Source of the DNA: Lepidodermella squamata
Lineage: Eukaryota > Gastrotricha
Direction of reading: 5' to 3'
Assembly: GCA_047495785.1 (NCBI GenBank)
Contig: JBLDXI010000019.1
Span: 434,001-498,000, forward strand
DNA: 64,000 bases
Part shown: in pieces, positions 10,791 through 20,394 of the stretch
Layout of the letters: every line of letters begins with the position of its first letter
How positions within the stretch are numbered: the first letter of the stretch is position 1
Position numbers and translations under genes: made by a program
The notes under the pieces: generated by a model
Seen by the model: the letters and a program-made list of their open reading frames with translations, nothing else
Database searches by the model: none
Told to the model about the DNA's origin: nothing

Positions 10791-11560
10791 AAAATCGCTA
10801 TTGGGGAAGTGCAAGGGCCTAAAAATCGAACTTTGTAGAAACTCGGAACTTGCTTTAAAGATGATGCTCAACTATGTGCTCAACTATAAAGACTTGGGTC
10901 TTCTTATCGATGAAAAGCTAGAATTCAAAGCCCATATTAATTCGATTGTTTCTAAAGCCTACCTACGTGCAAACCTGATACTACGTGCTCTGAAAGGTCA
11001 GTCTCCTGAGACCTTAGTGCGTGCCTACTGTACATATGCTCGCCCGTTGCTAGAGTATTATTGCACTTGCATCTGGTCACCTTGATTTAAAAATGAAATT
11101 GACAAATTAGAAAAATTGCAATCTTAGTTTACTCGCCGTGCTCTCAATTTATCACCCTACGATCCTTCGCGCCCGTCCTATTCCGAGCGTCTTAAAAAAT
11201 TTCGGCTAGTGTCTCTCGAAGAACGGCGCATTATCTACGATCTTTGCTTCCTTTTCAAAGTAATAAATGGGTCTGTTAAAACATCTATCTCTAATAACAT
11301 AAAATTGTTGTTGAATAATAATCGAGGTCATCGTTTTCGTTTCTCTGTTATAAATCCGAACATGAAGTGCAAAAATCCCACAAAACCTGTCTATAAGAAC
11401 TATTTCTTGAACCGTACTGTAAACACTTTTTTGTCATATATAAATATGTATGAAACAACACTTCGTTTTTTACACTTGAACGAATCACCTATACTCTTGG
11501 CCGTCCTCCTCGCTTGCGTCAAATGACCTGTTGCCGGCGAATTTTGAGATGCGGTCAGAT
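10791..11560 (+). mobile_element. Decayed non-LTR retrotransposon fragment
   Basis: Two frames, 10801-11085 and 11209-11526, are interrupted by stop codons at about 11083-11090 and in the interval between them. Together they resemble the region after the catalytic core of CR1/Jockey-like reverse transcriptases: YKDLGLLIDEKLEFKAHI, then NLILRALKGQSPETLVRAY, PLLEY and W, followed by LEERRIIYDLCFLFKVINGSV. It differs from the copy at 2440, so it is another family or an old copy. Not functional. Confidence 0.8.
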
Positions 11561-11689
11561 TATTGACCAGGTAAAAAAACTGAGTTATAAACTATAGATT
11601 TCTCTAAATCGATTTTGGATGGAGATAGGACTTTTCGCCGGACGCCGATTCACATATGGGACGGCGATGGGATGATTCACATACAAATA

Positions 11690-12226
11690 TTCCGGTTTTC
11701 TTTTGCCCGTAGATAACTAATAAATGACTAATACATGACGCAGTGGAAACCTTTTTTTGCACGGGTTCAGAACTTGGCACACACGTATAAAAGTATTGAA
11801 CAAATTTACACCAGGAGCAAAGACGCTGGAGCATAACATTTTCATTTCCTATTTTACAGATCAACATGGAAAAATCTGCCATCTACCAAATATCGAGGTG
11901 CCTTTTAAATGTGCAATCTGGCAACGTGATCAATCAGAAGGACAGCAGGCGCCACTAGCAACTAGCAACTAAATATTCCCTTGCTAGATATGTGTCGATT
12001 CAACAGCAACCGACAAGATGTGTCCAGGCAAACACAAAAATAGTCCGGGAAGTGCGGGAATCCTGTTGTGACAAGTATGTTGAAAGTTTTTTGAATCTTG
12101 TTCAGTGTTAATTTCATCTTTCCAAGACATGGATGCGCTATAGCGGCTATTGTGACATTTTCTATTTTTATTGTCGGTATTGGACTTTTGTGCGCGATTC
12201 TCGCATTTGTAACTCGGAATCATTAA
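11690..12226 (+). pseudogene. Degenerate copy of the small two-part gene at 14690-15279
   Basis: Two blocks are clearly homologous to the copy 3 kb downstream. The first, 11700-11920, includes GATCAACATGGAAAAATCTG and CATCTACCAAATATCGAGGTG. The second, 11990-12226, includes CCGACAAGATGTGTCCAGGC and GGATGCGCTAT. A final exon would read HGCAI followed by one hydrophobic segment. Compared with the downstream copy, this one has stop codons in the upstream exon and a 4-base loss at the start of the last exon, so no continuous protein can be built. HGCAI resembles the GCSIAI start of the first membrane segment in the CD225-like family. Confidence 0.5.
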
Positions 12227-12842
12227 TAAAACTAAATTTGTTCCCAATTTATTCGGAAAAAATGAATAACTGCGAATTTTTGTAAAATTGCAATACAATT
12301 TATTGGCGTGTAGTGATAAAGGAAACAAATATCGCTATTCACTCTAATTTAAATTTTGAGCAGTTTTTACCACTTACCTTTACTCCTTTGAATGATTTGA
12401 ATGAAACCAAGCGAAATCAGAAGTTCAGTTACATACTTTTCGAATGAAATGGAGCCGTCTAGGAGCTTGCCGTTGCGCACTTTCAAAAACAACGGACTAG
12501 AACGCACACACCTGGGCTGAGCGAAGACTGGCGGCGGCTTTAATTGCTGAATTTTCTTCGAGCTGAGTCTCTAAAAGCATATATGCGCTCGCTCAATTAT
12601 TTCTCAGGTTCGCCGTCAGAAATGAAGCAATTTTTTGTTTGGACACGGATATACAGCAGTATAAAACATAATAATGATAAGCAATTTCCCTGGAGAAGTA
12701 ACCAGATATTTTATTAAAGATCTGCAGATAACTTGATGTTGATCAAATATTTGGTGCGCAAAACTTACAGAAGAAAAAACTTTGTCCTTCAATTTAATTT
12801 CCTCAGCCGAAATCTGAGTTTTTCAGTTGAAAAAGTTTCATA
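12227..12842. other. Gene-free stretch before the Cys-loop channel gene
   Basis: No gene. A 3' splice site (GTTTTTCAG) ends 18 bases before the ATG at 12843, so part of this stretch could be an outron or 5'UTR intron. Confidence 0.4.
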
Positions 12843-13988
12843 ATGTTACTTAGTAGCGTCTCCTTTTGCTTCTTCATTGCTGCTGTGGTTGCCCTGAACG
12901 AGGCCTATTTTCCAGCTGTTGATCGACTGATAGAAAACTGCAACGTTCACAGGTCAATAAATTCGCCTAACGAAGTTGCAGAAATACCTACTTATCTATC
13001 CATCTTGGTGTTTATCGACCGATTTCTCGGCATCAATGACGTGGAAGAAACTTTTACGTTCAACGGTGCAATTCACCTTACTTGGTCAGTACCTTGCGTG
13101 GCGCATTTCGTCAGTAACACCTCGAACAATTGGCCGAAACACTTATATGGAGAAATGTTTGAAGTCCCAAACGAGAATATGTGGTTTCCACCCTTAACGC
13201 TACAAAACTCTTACGGACAAACTGCGTTAGATGCGGCTGATGACAATGCGTTCCGAGGCTTGACTTTGAAACCTGCAACTGGTTGGTTTCTAGGCAGTTA
13301 CACTGGAACTTTTACTACAACATGCGACTTGGAGCTGTTTCGATTCCCGTTCGACAGTCAAACCTGCCACCTCGACATTTTATCTCGCGTACCTCAGCGC
13401 CATATTAACATCTATGAGGCCAATTTCGCGATTGGCCCAGGAGCATCAGACACTTTCATGCCCTCGAATTCCAACTGGGAAATTTTGCAAAACCAATCGT
13501 CTCTAGGCACCGTATTCGTTTCACCGTTTGGTGACTTCTCATTTGCAAGGATTTCGATCACTTTGAAGCGGAAATCTCAATTCATTGTCATCGGCATTAT
13601 AGCGCCCAGTGCCATATTAAACGGCCTTATTTTTGCTGCCTTCGCAATTCCTGCAACCGAACCCGACCGGCCAGCTTTTGCCTGTTCAGTCATGCTGTCA
13701 ATCGTGGTTATGCAAGGCCAGTTGGGTTCAACTGTCCCAGCCACCCCGAGACCTATGGTCACTGGAGTCTACTTAGTGGGCGTGGTCGTGTTCTCTGCAT
13801 TCGTTGCCATGTACTCAGCCTTCATGTGTGGTTTCACGAAGCTGTGGCCTGAGAAAGCTGGACGAATAGTTCGAATGTACAACTCAGACATGCGACTGTT
13901 CATACTCATCGACATTATATCCGTTACTATGCATTTCGCCTTCATTATAATGTTCTATATCATAGTTTTCGCACTCTTACTGCTTTAG
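12843..13988 (+). CDS. Cys-loop ligand-gated ion channel subunit, intronless (381 aa)
   Basis: A pentameric ligand-gated channel subunit. A signal peptide covers about 1-18. The extracellular domain contains the Cys-loop CDLELFRFPFDSQTC (C161 and C175, 13 residues apart, with the FPFD motif). Four membrane segments lie near 247-269, 277-297, 305-328 and 352-380. Residues before M2 are ATEPDRPAF rather than the GEK of cation channels or PAR of anion channels, so ion selectivity is not predictable. There is no vicinal CC in the expected C-loop, arguing against a classical acetylcholine alpha subunit. The M3-M4 loop is only about 24 residues, unusually short. It is a single exon in a neighbourhood of intron-bearing genes, so a retrocopy origin is possible. 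Confidence 0.9.
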   Translation: MLLSSVSFCFFIAAVVALNEAYFPAVDRLIENCNVHRSINSPNEVAEIPTYLSILVFIDRFLGINDVEETFTFNGAIHLTWSVPCVAHFVSNTSNNWPKHLYGEMFEVPNENMWFPPLTLQNSYGQTALDAADDNAFRGLTLKPATGWFLGSYTGTFTTTCDLELFRFPFDSQTCHLDILSRVPQRHINIYEANFAIGPGASDTFMPSNSNWEILQNQSSLGTVFVSPFGDFSFARISITLKRKSQFIVIGIIAPSAILNGLIFAAFAIPATEPDRPAFACSVMLSIVVMQGQLGSTVPATPRPMVTGVYLVGVVVFSAFVAMYSAFMCGFTKLWPEKAGRIVRMYNSDMRLFILIDIISVTMHFAFIIMFYIIVFALLLL

Positions 13989-14031
13989 TATGTATGTGCG
14001 GGCTTCAAATTTCAAGTTTCAAGCGTTTCAT

Positions 14032-14129
14032 GATGACGAACCTGATCGACCAGCCTTTGCTTATGCTATTATGCTGACAATCATAATCATAAGTTATGCA
14101 AAGCTAATCTTAGGAGTTGCTGTTGTAGA
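14032..14129 (+). pseudogene. Fragment of a second Cys-loop channel (M2 region)
   Basis: Forty bases after the stop of the channel gene, the plus strand reads DEPDRPAFAYAIMLTI followed by a few hydrophobic residues. This matches EPDRPAFACSVMLSI in the intact gene (pre-M2 and M2). Nothing before or after it continues the protein. It is a relic of a tandem duplicate. Confidence 0.7.
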
Positions 14130-14690
14130 CGCGTTTTTACCGTTTTACGTGTGTGCTTAACAAAGCCCCGGCCGGAAAAAAGGTCCAGAATGGTCCGGAG
14201 AAAGGTTTCAAAATGAAGTTTCTGTCTCACTTTGAACTTCACCAAAAAGTGCATTTCTCATCTCATTCTCCCAGCTTATTCTTACCGATAATCACGGATC
14301 ATTGCTTCAGTAAACTGAAGTGGCAGTCATTTTGAAACTCACAGTTACTTTTCATCTCATTTCGAAGTGACAGGCACGTGAGACATCCCGATGATTCGAC
14401 CGACGAGACCAGCGTATTGTTGTGTATTTCGTCTAATCTTGTGTTTTATTACATTTCTTAATGATCCATTAAACCTAAGTTCCTATTAAATTCAGAGAAC
14501 AACTTTTTCATTTCCCCGGTAATAACTAATAAACAGGGTGCGAAGTACAGGGGTGCTGGGGGTGTCGTGACACCCCATCTCCAGGACCCCAACCAGAGGA
14601 AGGCTGAAAAACCACAGGGGACCCTTTGGTTTTTTCCGCTGTGTCCTAGAAAACAAGTAGAGAGCACCTCGGCTACCGGATCCTACTTCG
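14130..14690. other. Gene-free stretch
   Basis: No supported gene. Open frames on both strands lack any recognisable domain. Confidence 0.4.
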
Positions 14691-15279
14691 CACACTGCTA
14701 ATAAATGACTAATAAATGACGTCGTGGAATAACCTTTTCAGTAGCGCACAGGTTCAGATCTTGGCACACACGTAAAAATTAAACACAGTTACACCAGGAG
14801 CAAAAGACACTGGAGCATAAAATGTTCAGTTCCTATTACAGATCAACATGGAAAAACCTGCCATCTACCAAATATCGAGGTGCTTTTTAAATGTGCAGTG
14901 TTATCGAAAGTTCGTTAAATGTTTTACGCTTCAGGGATCGAAAGCATGTGGCTTCTTCCAATTGACAGCAAGGAGGACAGCATGCACAGCCAGTATATGC
15001 ATATGTGCCAATTGAACCGCAACCGACAAGATGTGTCCAGGCAAACACAGAAATAGTCTGGGAAAAACGGGAATCCAGCGGAGAAATATATGTTGAAAGT
15101 TTTTAAAAATGTTGCTAGCGTCAATTTCAATTTTCCAAGACAGACATGGATGCGCTATTACTGCTGCGATGCTCACTCTTCTTGCAGTTTGTTGTCTTGC
15201 TTCTATTGGCGTTCCTATAGGATTGTTATGTAGTGGCATTGAAATATTACTAAAATTGTTCACATTTTATTTGGGTTAA
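14690..15279 (+). CDS. Possible small CD225-related membrane protein (5' exon uncertain)
   Basis: A frame from 14969 to 15098 reads QGGQHAQPVYAYVPIEPQPT and further polar residues, the Gln/Pro/Tyr composition of the CD225-like N-termini. A 41-base GT-AG intron (15099-15139) joins it in phase to 15140-15279, which gives NRHGCAITAAMLTLLAVCC, a hydrophobic segment, and a stop. An ATG exon (MEKPAIYQIS, from 14848) lies upstream but I could not join it in phase, so the 5' end is open. Only one membrane segment is evident. The degenerate copy at 11690-12226 shows that the unit was duplicated. It could also be a pseudogene. Confidence 0.4.
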
Positions 15280-15308
15280 AAATGAAAAACTGTTGTAAAA
15301 TTATTTGC

Positions 15309-16056
15309 AGTAAAACTTACTGTCGAGGAGATCAAGGCACGCATAGCGAAAGCTGGCGGCTGCTTTGGTGCCCTCAATAAACTTATGTGTAATAGAAAAC
15401 ACGTGAGCTTAGCTACGAAATTGAAAGTCCTTAAATGCGTTGTTATTCCTACCGTCACCTATGCCTGCGAAACCTGGAACCTGACCACCCAACAAGAGCA
15501 AAGGTTAAATGTCACCTTTATGCGATGGCTTAGAACAATTATGGGTCTGTTTAGGACAGATTATATTCCTAATGTTGATATTAGACTGATCTGCGACGTA
15601 ATGGAATTGAGTAAATTGATTGAAAAATTTCGTCTGAAATATTTTGGCCATATAATTCGACAGGACGAATATGACCCTGAAAGTCTCACGAGTATTATGA
15701 ATTATTGGAAAGCAGTCGACCCGAGTTGGTGCTTGCCTCGCGGCAGGCCGCCAACCCGATGGTCTGACTGCCTCCGAAGAAGCCTTCTAAAAATCGGAAT
15801 TTTTTATATACATGAAAAACGTATCAGGGATCCTAATGAACCTAAAAAACGAGGGCGACCCCGTAAATCAACCTTATTGATGCGACGCATCGAAATTCAC
15901 AAAATTGCGGATTTAGAATTGGCGGAAGTAACAGCTAGAGACCGGGAAGAATGGCAGCTACTATGTAACAGTATAGAAAATTATGAATTCATGGGAAAAA
16001 GCAGATTGTTCGCGACGGTTCCTGAAGCTGATCTCTCGTCGTCAGCCGTCCCCTAA
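15309..16056 (+). mobile_element. Non-LTR retrotransposon 3' ORF fragment
   Basis: A continuous frame of nearly 250 residues with features found after the catalytic core of many reverse transcriptases: ALNKLMCNRKHVSLATKLKV, CVVIPTVTYACETWNLT, then FMRWLRTIMGLFRTDYIP, the KYFGHIIRQ motif and RPPTRWSDCLRR. Such RWLR...GH..R...RGRP..RW modules are typical of RTE/L1-like elements. The catalytic domain is absent, so this is a 5'-truncated copy. The preserved frame suggests a fairly recent insertion. Confidence 0.85.
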
Positions 16057-16171
16057 ACCCTCACGGGTAAGGCTTGTATATATTTCCATCACATTTTTAC
16101 AGCCGAGGAGGACGAAAAATAAAACGTTTTCATTTGTTCATTTCATTTGTTCACTTGCTGGCGTGATGTGA

Positions 16172-17335
16172 TTAACACTTTAACTGCCAAAAATGGACTG
16201 CGAGATCGATATTTGGATCCAAATCCTGGGTCTGTCAAAATGTCTTTTATTTCGGGTCAACCATGCGTCGTAGGGCAAAAAGCCTGACGGCGGTATGTAG
16301 GTCATGGCCCGGCGGTTCTTTTGACACCAAATTTGGGTCCAATGACATCAAAGTTGCGTTTTTTTATGGTGTCCGAGAAGCTATTGTTCATCGCTGTGAT
16401 CAATATTTCGGACACCTCCGCAACACAGAACTAACAATCAAGTAATTAGGCTGGAGCTGTCCGAGTTGCGTTTTTTATGGTGTCCGAGAAGCTATTGTTC
16501 GTCGCTGTGATCAATATTTCGGACACCTCCGCAACACAGAACTAACAATCAAGTAATTAGGCTGGAGCTGTCCGACCTCGAGAGGCAAACAGTTAAGACT
16601 AATCACGCCCCGACTTGATTAGATTAAGCCTTGACAAATCGAGACATGGTTGTAATTAATTTACTCCATAGCGCCATCTGACCCTCGTTAATTTATGACG
16701 ACGTGCCATACGGTCAATTTTTAGCCAAACGTCGTGGGGAAGCATTTTTTATTTCGTTGGCACGATTCGCGAAAATCGAGAGAAATATTGATTTTTTTAA
16801 ATTTTTCGAAAATTACCGAAAATTCTCAATTTTAACTGTCAATTAGCGATTATTTTGAATCTAAACTTGTCAAAAAATCCGTAGTTCAATATTTCTGAAT
16901 TTAAAGTTTAACGATTGCTTTGAAAAGCATAAGCTAAGTTATGTGTGTCATCTGGTGTTGATTGATATAATTAGCCCGCGGACACCATAAAAAACGCAAC
17001 TCAGGGAACGCACAGAAATCAAACTTCAAAACACTGAAATTTCGATTGTTGCGCCATAATCTGGGTCTAACAATTAGGTCCAATTCTTGGGCCTGATTAT
17101 TAGCTTTAATCCAACATTTCGACGTTATTTCACTGTCATTTTCAAAGACCTGCTCAGACCTTGTGCCCCCAAATTCGGAGTCAAAAGAACCGCCAGGTCA
17201 TGGCCTACATTTTGCCGTCATGCATTTTGCCCGACGACGCATAGTTGACCCGAAAAAAGGACTTTTGACAGACCCAGGATTTGGATCCAAATATCGGATC
17301 TTGCAGTCTATTTTCTATTTTTGGCAGTTAAAGTG
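16172..17335. mobile_element. Non-autonomous DNA transposon with long inverted repeats
   Basis: Outer ends CACTTTAACTGCCAAAAAT (from 16176) and the inverse (to 17335) begin inverted repeats of roughly 170 bases that include GACAGACCCAGGATTTGGA and GGTCATGGCC. TTAA precedes the left end (16172-16175) but not clearly the right. Inside is a 111-base tandem duplication (about 16353-16463 and 16464-16575, around GTGTCCGAGAAGCTATTGTT), with an inverted piece at 16978-17000. No transposase frame was seen. A single arm of the same family lies at 19112-19243. A piggyBac-like origin is possible from the TTAA and the end sequence. Confidence 0.7.
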
Positions 17336-17399
17336 TTTTGTGACATTCATTGCCAACATAATTGAGCATTTCCTTCTTCAAATGGCGGACTTGAACTAA

Positions 17400-17632
17400 G
17401 ATTCGATGCCTTTCAAGTTTATTTCCACATTGGCGGGTCAAAAGATGTTAGCGAATAATGAACGCTGTCACAGAGGATTTGCATTCTATCAGACAATATT
17501 GGTTAATTTTAGCTCAGCCCATTCAATCCATTCACTTTAGTTCTCCATTCACTCTTGATCTTCCTTTCATTCATTCAATCATTCGTTCTCTTTTTTCATT
17601 CAATCGTCCATTAATTTCTCAGCCTTCAAAGA
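17400..17632 (+). promoter_or_regulatory. Upstream block shared with the gene at 1-103
   Basis: Resembles 104-300 (reverse strand) along most of its length, including GCGGGTCAAAAGATG, GCGAATAATGAACGCT and the ATTCATTCAATCATTC pyrimidine-rich part. It ends in a 3' splice site (AATTTCTCAG) 10 bases before the ATG at 17633. The conserved AG just before the start in both genes suggests 5'UTR splicing or trans-splicing. Confidence 0.55.
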
Positions 17633-18049
17633 ATGAGCTACATCAATCCAGCTTACGGCCAAGCTAACTACGAACAAGAGTTAGCTCAGTACTCCCATAT
17701 TGATCTAGCGGTTCAATTTCAGATTCAACCTCCCCTTGAAGCTGACAGAACCATTGTCACGTTTGAAGTCGATGATAGCGAGGCGCGATCGTCGACATTC
17801 TCCCGCTGCTGCAGCATTACAGTTTCAGTCCTTGCCTGCTTGGTTGGGCCCATGTATTGCAGCATGATCGCTCTGGTTTGCGCGGCGACCCCCGACTGCT
17901 GCAAGGTGGCTGAGCCGCGCAAGTTTCACCGCGTTGGCTTCATTATGGGGTCGATTTCAATTGTCATCGGTATGATTGTGATCACTGTAGCTGCTGCTGC
18001 ACTGTCGAGTAATGAGAAAAGTGGGCCGACTAATTACTTCTACCCATAA
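17633..18049 (+). CDS. CD225/dispanin-like two-TM protein, short form (138 aa)
   Basis: Single exon. The N-terminus MSYINPAYGQANYEQE is close to those at 103 and 4917. The core CCSITVSVLACLVGPMYCSM with the loop ATPDCCKVAEPRKFHRV and second segment GFIMGSISIVIGMIVI is nearly identical in DNA to the gene at 4354-4917. The Gly/Tyr tail is replaced by a short polar tail. This is the smallest complete member and so defines the minimal unit: about 60 polar residues plus the two-segment core. A variable N-terminus beside a near-identical core suggests recent duplication or gene conversion of the core. Confidence 0.85.
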   Translation: MSYINPAYGQANYEQELAQYSHIDLAVQFQIQPPLEADRTIVTFEVDDSEARSSTFSRCCSITVSVLACLVGPMYCSMIALVCAATPDCCKVAEPRKFHRVGFIMGSISIVIGMIVITVAAAALSSNEKSGPTNYFYP

Positions 18050-18083
18050 ATTCTACACGTACCCATAAATTGACCTTGGCATT

Positions 18084-18488
18084 TTAACCCTTAGCCGCCG
18101 GCGCAATGACGTGTAAACTCGAGCACCTTTCAGAAAATCCCAGAAAATCAAGAAGAGGCTAAAATCAAATTCTGAGTCGGCAGAAAGTCTTACATTTAGC
18201 CTTAGATTGAAAGCCGAACCTCTTTTTCAGAAATTTACCTGGTTTCCCGTTGCTATGACGTGTTAACGCGTTTTCATGACGTGTTAACAAGTCATTTAAA
18301 ACTTTTCTCACTATTTTCGACCTGGTCAGAATGGCTTTGAATTTGGATTTTCGGGGAGTGCTTGTTTCTTGCTATTGATTTATCGTAATTTATGACGCAA
18401 CAATGGCTTCAATAGCCCACATCCTCCGACTACGGTGAATTTTCTCCGGAATTAACGCGTGTACACGTCTTCGGCGGCTAAGGGTTAA
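18084..18488. mobile_element. MITE with TTAA target duplication
   Basis: Both ends are TTAACCCTTAGCCGCCG and its inverse, followed inward by the imperfect repeat GACGTGT(A/T). TTAA is duplicated at both sides (18084-18087 and 18485-18488). TTAA duplication with CCCTT ends is characteristic of piggyBac-type elements. Length is 405 bases and there is no coding capacity. Confidence 0.85.
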
Positions 18489-19111
18489 GTTGGCTAGCTG
18501 TTAATAGCAGCTTAGTGTGAACAACAGCTAATTATGTAATTATGAATCATCGCTGCATCTTTTGCATGGCGATGATTCATAATTTTTGCAAAAAAATCAC
18601 ACCAAGAGTGATGCATGATGCATTATGGGTAATCCTTGGTTGCTTTGTTTTTTGGTTTGAAAAGCAGACATAATTGTATGGCTATGATTATAACAAGTAA
18701 AAAAGAAAAGAGAAAACAGCATTCGTAGAGACATGGTAACTGAATTCATTATTGCTCATCAATCGATAATCACGGCTTATCAGATTAGACAGCCCGAGGA
18801 AACCTGTTGGGTATTGTAACTGCTTCATTATCAAGTAACATAATGCTTGTTTGTGATCAGAGGGAGCATTGAGACAGCGCCCTACTTCCCATCAAGCTAA
18901 AGTGATCATCTTGAATTTGTCTACCAGAAAGCAAACGAACAGCTACAAATTTGAATCCGATCCAGATAGTTCAAAGCCATGACAGGCTTGGTCTTAGAGA
19001 TTTGAATCAGAAAAATTATACTGTCAGCACTTGAGCACAGACAATTTTAAATTTTCCACAATTTTAAAGATGGATCTAATTGTCACTTTGTTTAAATCTG
19101 TAACATCTTTA
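18489..19111. other. Gene-free stretch with a stable hairpin
   Basis: At 18538-18584 a 16-base perfect stem (AATTATGAATCATCGC and its inverse) encloses a loop of about 15 bases, itself with complementary ATGCA pieces. It could be a small foldback element or a hairpin RNA source; there is no evidence for transcription. Nothing else was recognised. Confidence 0.45.
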
Positions 19112-19243
19112 ACATGGCCTACATTTTGCCGCCAGGCATTTTGCCCTACGACGCAGCATTGACCCGAAAAGAGGACTTTTTGACAGACCCAGGATTTGGG
19201 TCCAAATATCGGATCTCGCAGTCTATTTTTGGCAGTTAAAGTG
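19112..19243. mobile_element. Single arm of the 16172-17335 element family
   Basis: Matches the right arm of the larger element: GGCCTACATTTTGCCG, GCATTTTGCCC, GACAGACCCAGGATTTGG and TTTTTGGCAGTTAAAGTG. There is no opposite arm nearby, so it is a remnant. Confidence 0.75.
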
Positions 19244-19573
19244 TCAAGGCCATTTGATTGACGACGACAACTCACTTATCGGTGTCCGGCCGTATAGCTG
19301 TTTTAATGAAATGATACTTTTTATTACCTTGAAATTGTTTATTGTTCAATCGCGAACTAATGTTAAGTTGTTAAGTAATGTGAAGACTAAACAGTTTTGA
19401 TTGAATGGTCGTTGCATTCGATTATTTTCCGACATCGGCCGTTGAAGGCGCATTTTCGCGTTTTCTCCAACAGCGTCATACATTTTTAAGGTGGAAATAT
19501 CCGATAAGACAACGCTCCATCCTGCCCCAGAGCTTGTTACTTGATAATTATTAGGCTCTGGGGTTTAACGCCG

Positions 19574-20078
19574 TCATCCGCCCCCGCTTTGTTGGACATA
19601 GACCACACCGCTTGGTTTCGGCTGGCTTCTAGCCTGTTGCTGGCCAGCCCCATGGCTAGCGCCCCTGTCTCGCAGCAATTTGGCAACGCTATTGTGGCCC
19701 TCGCGTTCCGCAAAGTACAGAGCATAGCCGCCATCGTATTTCTTAGAATTTATATCGGCACCATGGTCGAGCAGCAGCTGAACACAGCCCTTGTGGCCGT
19801 AGAAAGTAGCTTCGATAATCGCCGTTGCACCTTGGTGATTGCGAATCTCAGTATTAGCCCCAGCTTCAAGCAGCATTTCGACGATATCATAGTAACCAGC
19901 TGAAAAATTGCGAAAAATCATAACAAATTGAGAATTATTTAGGTTATTAACCTGCCGAGGCGTAGATTAAAGCGGTGAATCTCTGACCGTCTTGAGCGTT
20001 GACGTTGGCACCTTGTTGAAGCAGGCGCCTGACCATGCCAACATTTCCAGACCTAGCAGCGTCGATGAGTTGGGACAT
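19574..20078 (-). CDS. Small ankyrin-repeat protein, two exons (150 aa)
   Basis: Exons 19952-20078 and 19574-19899 (minus strand) join in phase over a 52-base intron. The protein has about four ankyrin repeats: MSQLIDAARSGNVGMVRRLL, then GANVNAQDGQRFTALIYASA, GYYDIVEMLLEAGANTEIRN and HKGCVQLLLDHGADINSKKY, with a final LLRDRGAS. A Gln/Ser/Gly-rich tail of about 25 residues follows. Ankyrin repeats mediate protein binding; no partner can be named. It is much shorter than the three ankyrin proteins at 40-46 kb and has different repeats, so it is not a close paralogue. Confidence 0.85.
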
Positions 20079-20394
20079 TTACAACGTTACTTGAATAAAA
20101 ACCGAAAACCAAATATGGAACGCTGTAAGAAAGGACACTTGCTGAGAACACATTCTTTTTATCTATTACACTTTTATAGCCCCAATAAAAGAAAAAAACA
20201 AGGCATTATTCAACCTGGAATAATTTCTTGTGCCTGATAAGACATTGGTACATGTTGAATCACCGGGATGCTATTCAAGCAACCTTTCCTTAAAATTCTC
20301 GATTATCATTGGAAGATTATTCATCTTAAATAATCGAATTTTTAATCATTAAGATAATGCATATTTTATTAGTCTGATTATAAAATTCAAATCA

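Noticed and set aside
14458-14695. Minus-strand open frames with a hydrophobic stretch
   Set aside because: No conserved motif, and no homologous sequence next to the duplicated unit upstream.
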